Below, piece after piece: positions 58,101 to 64,000 of a DNA stretch of 64,000 nucleotides (the first letter of the stretch is position 1; each line of letters begins with the position of its first letter). Source of the DNA: Protonemura montana (lineage: Eukaryota; Arthropoda; Insecta; Plecoptera; Nemouridae); NCBI GenBank assembly GCA_947568835.1, contig OX387611.1:3352001-3416000 (forward strand), in the 5' to 3' direction. A model generated the notes under the pieces. That model worked only from the letters and a program-made list of their open reading frames with translations, had not been told where the DNA came from and made no database searches. Both the position numbers and the translations under genes were made by a program.

Positions 58101-59322
58101 ATGGCGTCTGTGAATACTAAATGAATGGATGATGATGAGGATAAAGAACATAACCTTGTCTAGAAGGGATAAGGGGAAACCCGGTGCCGACATGGAGCCT
58201 ACTCCTGTCGAAAAGCACCAAGGGGACCACCGGCTACACGTTCCTTCCGAAAGACGGTACAACGCGAACAACAGGATTCCTCCTCAAATCCACGCTGTCG
58301 AGAGGTTGATAAGCAAGGCGAGTGAAGTTGCTGTACTAACTTTCATCCCTCCAACCTCTCTCCCGAACAGAACTGGTCATTTGTATGATGGTCACCCATC
58401 CAATACCTGACCCAGTGCAGTGTTGCTTAACTTTCATCCCTCCAACCTCTATCCCGAACAGAACTGGTCATGTGTATGATGGTCACCCATCCAATACCTG
58501 ACTCAGCGCAGTGTTGCATAACACCGGTGATTTCACGACGACCGGTGTTTCCAACACGCCAAACCGTTTGGTTCTAGAGATAGTAACTGGGACGCTTTGC
58601 GTGCTGTTTTTTGCAACTATTGCAGACAATAAGGCTATTACCAGCACGCGCTATCCTGTTCTTTTGGCAACCTTCCCAGAAAATGAAATAAAACCAAATA
58701 AATCAATGTCAATTCTTACTAAGCATTTTCACTTTAAATTTCCTTGGTTTTTAGAATTCTTGTTGACAGTTAATTTAGGATAATTGTCAAGATTTGTAAA
58801 ATCAGAAATGTTTAATCCTGGCTACTGAGCCTGGTCAACGGTGCGTTTGGAAATGAAATTAAGGGGCCTCTGTCTTGTTCCCACCAGTTTTTAGTACGAA
58901 TATAACTTTGAATGGCTCTTAAATGGTATCTCCTCTCAGAGGACAGATGTTTTACACCAAAGAGGGTACACCATGGCCTGATAAAGAGGTTCAATAGAAG
59001 ATTCAACGTTTTAAAACCATAGATATTCTAAAAAAAGAATATCTTATATCATATATGCAGCATATATATCACCATGGTTAGAGTTATCGATTGAAGTGTC
59101 AGAAGGTAAAAAAGTTGGTCTAAACCAGCATTAAAAATTAAAAGAATTTAAGTGTTAATTGATATTCTAAAAATTGCTCAGCAATGCTCTGGTTTCCAGA
59201 AACTTACCCATGTAGAACAAAAAAGTCCTAAACAAGATGAATGCGTTCAATTCGGTTGAGCGCCATTCTTGGATTCTTGCCGACAAACAATTGAATTTCA
59301 TCTTCATTCCTTCAAACGCCAT
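52189..59322 (-). CDS. odorant receptor OR5 (7tm_6), 8 exons, 458 aa
   Basis: Minus-strand exons in gene order: 59,322-59,208; 57,997-57,565; 56,852-56,607; 55,657-55,490; 55,245-55,146; 54,154-54,050; 52,878-52,723; 52,242-52,189. Each exon is exactly as long as its OR3 counterpart, all in frame with GT-AG sites and no stop. Signs: 'LFRTFLFYMGLWPKKND' at the exon 1/2 join, 'HLYCLMFQKDRLRVVF' in exon 2, 'EWFPFDKIKSPAYE' in exon 3, 'WLQAPDSFTRSIRIIMS' in exon 7, 'KLTYSYTMTMLTQFK' at the C-terminus. Odorant-gated channel subunit, partner Orco, ligand unknown. Introns hold a six-module 5S SINE (intron 6), a long-TIR element (intron 3) and a two-module 5S SINE (intron 1). It is the first gene of the minus array by transcription direction; the same 49-bp array precedes it. 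Confidence 0.88.
52965..53836 (-). mobile_element. 5S rRNA-derived SINE with six tandem head modules, OR5 intron 6
   Basis: Read on the minus strand from 53,836: 'gcgtgttggaaacaccggtt', then GGTTCTC, GATC, CCG, TAAGCA, TTGGATG and GACC in the order and spacing of 5S rRNA nucleotides about 25-100. The 91-bp module is then repeated to about 53,265, followed by the unique middle and the 'ccggccatgcggcactggtt' tail. Outermost copies are the most 5S-like. Confidence 0.8.
54200..55140. other. OR5 intron 5, no recognised element
   Basis: AT-rich DNA about 0.5 kb longer than the matching OR3 intron. No reading frame or repeat that I can identify explains the extra length. Confidence 0.4.
55795..56352. 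mobile_element. DNA element with long terminal inverted repeats, OR5 intron 3
   Basis: The left end begins 'gggtcattccatatcaagtg' and the right end is its inverse. The inverted similarity extends about 170 bp ('ccttcacta/ttctcagaatttgacgaaatt', then 'catcccctgccatgggcaaacc' / its inverse). The corresponding OR3 intron (about 43,770) lacks it. No transposase. A half copy is at 13,300-13,615. Class unknown. Confidence 0.8.
58045..58560 (-). mobile_element. 5S-headed SINE, two modules, near-complete (OR5 intron 1)
   Basis: The best full-length example. Head 'ggcgtgttggaaacaccggt' at the right, two 91-bp 5S-like modules (about 58,355-58,535), unique middle ('ggaatcctgttgttcgcg', 'ggtgcttttcgacaggag') and tail ending 'gtgcgtcgttaaacaccaca' at 58,045-58,065. 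Confidence 0.8.
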
Positions 59323-59454
59323 TTCAATTCTTCTTTGCCTCGCTAGTCTATCAACTTGGTATTTATCACGTTTGAGTACCGAAAATCGTAAAAGATAAGT
59401 GAAAACAAGCAGACTAGATAGAATTACAACGATGACGTTCGGTAAGCAAATAAA

Positions 59455-60045
59455 GCTTCCACGGATATTCCATCCTTTTGAGGTAAAGATTGCCACAGCT
59501 AAAGCTTGCACAGATATTCCATCCTTATGAGGCAAAGACTACCACGGATAAAGCTTGCGCAGATATGATATCCTTATGGAGCAAAGACTACCACAGATAA
59601 AGCTTGCACAGATATTCCATCCTTATAAAGCAAAGACTACCACAGCTAAACCTTGCACAGATATTCCATTCTTATGAGGCAAAGACTATCACAGATAAAG
59701 CTCCACGGATATTCCATCCTTATGGGGCAAAGACTATCACAGATAAAGCTTGGACAGATATTCCATCCTTATGAGGCAAAGACTAACACAGATAAAGCTT
59801 GGACAGATATTCCATCCTTATGAGGCAAAGACTACCACAGATAAAGCTTGCACAGATATTCTATCCTTATGAGGCAAAGACTGGCACAGATAAAGCTTGT
59901 ACAGATATTCCATCATTATGAGGCAAAGACTAGCACAGATAAAGCTTGCACAGATAATCCATCCTTATGAGGCAAAGACTAGCACAGATAAAGCTTGGAC
60001 AGATATTCCATCCTTATGAGGCAAAGACTACCACAGATAAAGCGA
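59455..60045. repeat. 49-bp minisatellite 5' of OR5
   Basis: About 12 copies. The units nearest the gene ('agcttccacggatattccat') are the most diverged; the array ends at the conserved flank 'agcgacactacaacttta'. Confidence 0.92.
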
Positions 60046-60544
60046 CACTACAACTTTACTGTTTTACGAATATATGGTTCTTATTTTATATTCTCTTAAG
60101 TAACAAAATATAAATAAATATAAGTAAGTAGAATAGCGTTGCAAAAGTTAACTATTTATCAGCCAGGTGCACTTCGTCACATTCGCTAGAAAGTCGAAAA
60201 CAAGGCGCTAAACATGGGATTTCAGATATTTATTACGTGGTTTATATTAAAATTACTAAGAAAGACAGTAGAATGTGAAACTGGTGTTCATGCGATCGAA
60301 TATTGTCGTATGGTTAGTAAGTAGTGAATAATATATAAGCTTAACGACGCACTGTTTTGAAAATAGGCCGTGCTGCACTGGTATTATATAAGAAATTATA
60401 TTTATTTGTGTTCATGCCCTGCGAAGGTTTCAAAAAGTTTTATTCCTTTGTGTACTTAGTTCCTTCAGTGCGAAGAATTATTATTCGCATTATTTTTATC
60501 ATTATTGTTATTTAAACAAAATAATAATACCGTTTAGCTGTCCT

Positions 60545-61065
60545 TTAAAAACCTAAATAGAGCATAGGATCCAGCCAGCTAATCTCAAATAACCTGTAAA
60601 AGGCATGAATATCAAATAACCGGGATAGAGCATAGGATCCAGCCAGTTGATCTCAAATAACCTGAAAAGAGCATAGGTTCCAGCCAGCTGATCTCAAATA
60701 ACCTGGATAGAGCATAGGATCCAGCAAACTGATCTCAAATAACCTGGATAGAGCATAGGATCCAGCCAGCTTATCTCAAATAACCTGGATAGAACATAGG
60801 ATCCAGCCAGCTGATCTCAAATAACCTGGATAGAACATAGGATCCAGCCAGCTGATCTCAAATAACCTGGATAGATCATAGGATCCAGCCAGCTGATCTC
60901 AAATCACCTGGATAGAGCATAGGATCCAGCCAGCTTATCTCAAATAACCTGGATAGAACATAGGATCCAGCCAGCTGATCTCAAATAACCTGGATAGAAC
61001 ATAGGATCCAGCCAGCTGATCTCAAATCACCTGGATAGAGCATAAAATCCTGCCAGCTGATCTCA
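60545..61065. repeat. 41-bp minisatellite, right array
   Basis: About 12-13 copies of the same 41-bp unit as at 39,385-39,833. Separated by about 500 bp from the 49-bp array. Confidence 0.93.
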
Positions 61066-61089
61066 ATTTTAGTCACAAATTTTTTTTTT

Positions 61090-62700
61090 TGCAACATGTA
61101 GGCAACGCAGGATCGGAGGTTAACCTAATATTTGATAATCTGTTAAATTGAAGTGTTTGTAACACGTTTTTACAACATTTGATCACCAAATTGGAGAAAA
61201 CTACGAAAAGCACTGAAAACACAAATGAATTCACTTGAAAGATGGCGAAGATGACCCGCCAAGATGGCGAATCAAGTCGGACGTGTGTCGGATCGTTCCA
61301 CAAAAAGTTCTCTACCTCGCACTATTATCTGCTCGTTGTGTACTAAAAGTGTGCGTAAATTTAGGGAGTGCAGTGTTTGCAAGACTTTGAAACACATTCA
61401 GTGTTCGGGAGGTGCGCCTAGTAATTCCAAATTCTGGAAATGTGGTCCATGCCTTACGACCGCGTCACTCAGTATCGCCGCCATGACGTCTCTGCCAGCT
61501 GATCAGGTTGATAGCGCGAAAATTGTCATCGGTTTAACTCCCCACACTAGTGCCAGCGAGGAGGACTCTGAAGAGGCCAAGAAAAGTGCAGAAGTTGACT
61601 ACTGGTACGCAGGCGTTCGTAAAGAAATGCAAGACACGTACGAAATGGTGAGGGATCTCAAATCAGCTATCCACGAAATCAGGGTTAGGATGACAAACCT
61701 CGAGAAAATTCAATCCAAGCTGACCAACAACATCAACATGAAGATCGAAACGAATCTCAAAAGGTTTGAAATATCTCAAATTCAATTTGACCATCTCCAA
61801 CTCAGGTTTTCTGAACTGGATCGACTGTGCGTGAAACCGTCAACAAGGCAAAATGGTCACCTGACATCTGTCACTGTCACAGAACGTGGCGGGATTTATT
61901 TAAACGCACCCGCGGACGGTGATATTTCCACTTATTGGTCACCCGGCACCCCCACTGGCAGCAGTACGGGAAACAGCTCGATTCACGAATGCCGAAAAGC
62001 ATCATCATCGACCAATGAAATCCTGGTATCGGCCGATGCAAATACCACCCCCATTGGCACCTCTGCTGGCAGCATTGCGGGTGACGGTTCGTCGGACGAA
62101 GATCGAAGAGCATCATCGTCGACCAATGAAGTCTTGTTATCGGTCGCTGCAAATATTAACGGCAGCTTTCTAAGCGCTCGTACTGGCACCCAAGAATCCA
62201 AAAAACATCGTGTCGTCATGATAGCCGATAGTCACGGCCGCGAGATGAAGCAAAGAATCCAACTCACGCTGGGAGAGGACTTTGACGTTGAAGTCTTCGC
62301 TCTGCCGGGCGCGAAATGCCAGGAAGTAGTCTCCAAGGCAAGGCATGTGAAGTAGCAGAATCCCTTCAAGCCGACGACTGGATGATTGTGATGGGTGGCA
62401 CAAATGATATCAACATAGACTCAGGATCTTGTCATGATAATATTAAAGAGGCGATTCATCAGCTGGTGCCGGTTAGTAATAAGTGTAACTTGATTATAAA
62501 TAATGTCCTCCCTAGGTCTAGCTACACATTCAACAATGCTACTCGCGATGTTAATTTCAATATTCACAAGGAAGTAAATCTGAATAAGAATAAAAACTGT
62601 AAAAATGTATATGTAAACTTCCTTGAAAAACAAATCGCCATGGGTCATATCGCTAGAGATGGCATTCACCTAAATGAATCGGGCAAGGACCGACTAGAGT
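61090..62700 (+). mobile_element. LINE (CR1-like) 5' end and ORF1
   Basis: Starts with a 5' UTR before ATG 61,264 and breaks off after ORF1 where a second LINE begins. No ORF2 of this element is in the window. Confidence 0.7.
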
Positions 62701-62720
62701 GGATACAAGAGGGCGGGAGG
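61264..62720 (+). pseudogene. LINE ORF1: PHD-like finger plus SGNH esterase, one frameshift
   Basis: The first frame (61,264-62,355) opens with a PHD-like zinc finger, 'CSLC...CSVC...HIQC...CGPC' (residues about 20-60). A coiled region ('MVRDLKSAIHEIRVRMTNL') and Ser/Thr-rich repeats follow, then 'VVMIADSHGREM', the nucleophile-Ser block of an SGNH hydrolase. A frameshift near 62,335 moves the rest to the next frame: 'WMIVMGGTNDIN' (GxND block) and 'ARDGIHLNESGKDRL' (the Asp-x-x-His block). ORF1 proteins of CR1-type LINEs have exactly this pairing; they bind element RNA. Without the frameshift it would be intact, so the insertion is not very old. Two similar Ser-rich blocks (about 61,960 and 62,085) are internal duplicates. 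Confidence 0.75.
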
Positions 62721-64000
62721 GGCCGGACACGGTCGTGGCGAGCTCCCGAAAAAAAAAAAAAATAATAAATGCAATCAGTGCAGTAGAAAAATGACAAACG
62801 CTGTGTTTTGTGAGCGGTGCGGATTGGGTTATCATGTGAACTGTGCAGTGCCAGAAGTTTAGAGAAAATAATACGGGTAGGGTAGAGCCGTACAGTCTGT
62901 GTTAAAGTTTCTGTCAACTTTTTGGACCTTCTTTGGCATCACACCATGATCGCAGCAGTCGTTTGGGGTGCCAGCAGCTAGTGATTGCGGGATTCTAGTG
63001 GCACTGCCTAGGAACTACATGACTACCTTACCGACTCGGCTCAGGCTATGTCAGAAAATGCCGTATTTGTGAGCCTGTCGGCGGGATCGCGATTGCCAGG
63101 TAGCGAAAAGGGTGTGCTATTTTTAGAAGCGAGAAGTGCAAGGGGAAAAAAGCGAAGAAAGCGAGATAAAGTGGGTGTGTAGCAAGTGCGTGATGACGGA
63201 GAATGGCGGCCAGGTCAATGATGCAGCAAACAACATGGATCTACCACGACTAGCTGGCGATGGTGGAAAGAAAAAATGGTATTCTCTTGAAGCTGATCAA
63301 AAGTCTTGAAGAGGAAATTAGGTTGAAAAGTGAGAAAATTGCAGTGTGGGAGCAAGAAGGACTACATTTACGCAGTGATAGCAAGAAGCAAAATACGAGA
63401 CAATTATATGCGAGTGTGCTAACAAAGGGCAAACAGGAAGAGATACTCATAAAACCGAAAAACAATGAGCAGGATCAAAATCTGACGAAAACTGATGTTA
63501 CTAAGCATATATAGACCCGTCCAAGTTGCCGGTGGGAGTATCAGGATTAAGGCAAAATAAAAATGGCGACGTCCGAATCAGCTGTATTGATGGCGCATCG
63601 GCTACAGCGCTGGCGAAAGAAGTGGAACTGATTCTAGGAGAGAAATATACGGCAGAAATAGCGCAAAAACTGCATCCTCGGCTACAGGTAGCAAATTTCG
63701 AAATTGGTGATATGGACACTAAGTGAGCTGTGTGAGAAAATTATCACGCAGAACGAATTAAGATCGGAGGACCCAAGCTTTGTGCTTAAAGTGGTTACAG
63801 TATTGAAACCCAGGTCAGGAGGTCATTCGGTCATCATAGAAGTGGACGCAAATACTAGAATCAGGCTGTTAAAAAATGGTCGAATAAACATTGGATGGTA
63901 TAGGTTTAAAGTGTACGACAATATTAGAATCATGCAATGTTTTAAATGCTACGGATTTAATCACAAGATGTCTCAGTGCAGTAACAATTTGGTGTGCCCG
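62695..64000 (+). mobile_element. second LINE, 5' end and ORF1 (runs off the window)
   Basis: Inserted directly after the esterase domain of the first LINE. It begins with a GC-rich 'gagggcgggaggggccggac' leader and an A14 run at 62,750-62,763. Coding pieces in shifted frames: a zinc finger 'CNQCSRKMTNAVFCERCG' with 'YHVNC' and later 'WVCSKC'; a coiled-coil 'LIKSLEEEIRLKSEKIAVW' (63,260-63,514); an RRM-like 'NGDVRISCIDGASATALAK' (63,526-63,726); and a CCHC knuckle 'CFKCYGFNHKMSQC' at about 63,938-63,980. Three or more frameshifts or stops make this copy defective. Confidence 0.65.

Noticed and set aside
37325-60045. CRISPR-like regular repeats
   Set aside because: The units are contiguous without unique spacers and the genome is eukaryotic; these are minisatellites.

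Overview
This is eukaryotic DNA from an insect. The window holds odorant-receptor (OR, 7tm_6) genes, a family known only from insects, with spliceosomal introns in AT-rich sequence full of transposon remnants and minisatellites. The order of insect cannot be told from the sequence. I reconstructed exons by hand from GT/AG sites, reading-frame continuity and comparison between paralogues.

Left part (1-21,000): a 34-bp minisatellite is split by a hAT-type element with exact 8-bp target duplications. A four-exon SUPT7L/STAF65-gamma gene (SAGA subunit) follows on the + strand at 3707-6266. Next come about 7 kb of SINE and tRNA-like debris, a truncated LINE with a clear reverse transcriptase (about 13.8-15.2 kb), an ankyrin-repeat exon (15,244-15,723, - strand), and the 3' part of a Penelope-like element with a GIY-YIG nuclease (16.6-17.8 kb). 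The tail of that element recurs at least seven more times in the window.

Right part (21,000-60,000): an OR cluster. OR1 (+, 21,393-28,648, 8 exons, 464 aa) is a distant member. It converges on a - strand tandem array: OR2 (30,708-37,209, 452 aa), OR3 (40,087-46,093, 458 aa), a pseudogene OR4P (47,182-50,569) that lost exons 3-7, and OR5 (52,189-59,322, 458 aa). OR2, OR3 and OR5 share eight exons with the same phases. Each - strand copy has the same 49-bp minisatellite about 110-130 bp 5' of its start codon. A 41-bp minisatellite lies at 39.4 kb and again at 60.5 kb. The introns carry hAT, TIR and LINE insertions and a SINE whose head derives from 5S rRNA. The 91-bp 5S-like module is itself amplified in tandem between OR1 and OR2 and inside OR5.

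Right edge (61,000-64,000): two nested LINE first-ORF regions, one with a PHD-like finger plus an SGNH-esterase domain, the other with zinc-finger, coiled and CCHC-knuckle parts.

The functional genes are one SAGA subunit, up to four intact chemoreceptors and one ankyrin fragment. The most unusual material is the repeats: 5S-derived SINE arrays, a foldback element whose arms are tRNA-like, hammerhead-like Penelope tails, and minisatellites fixed in place beside receptor genes.
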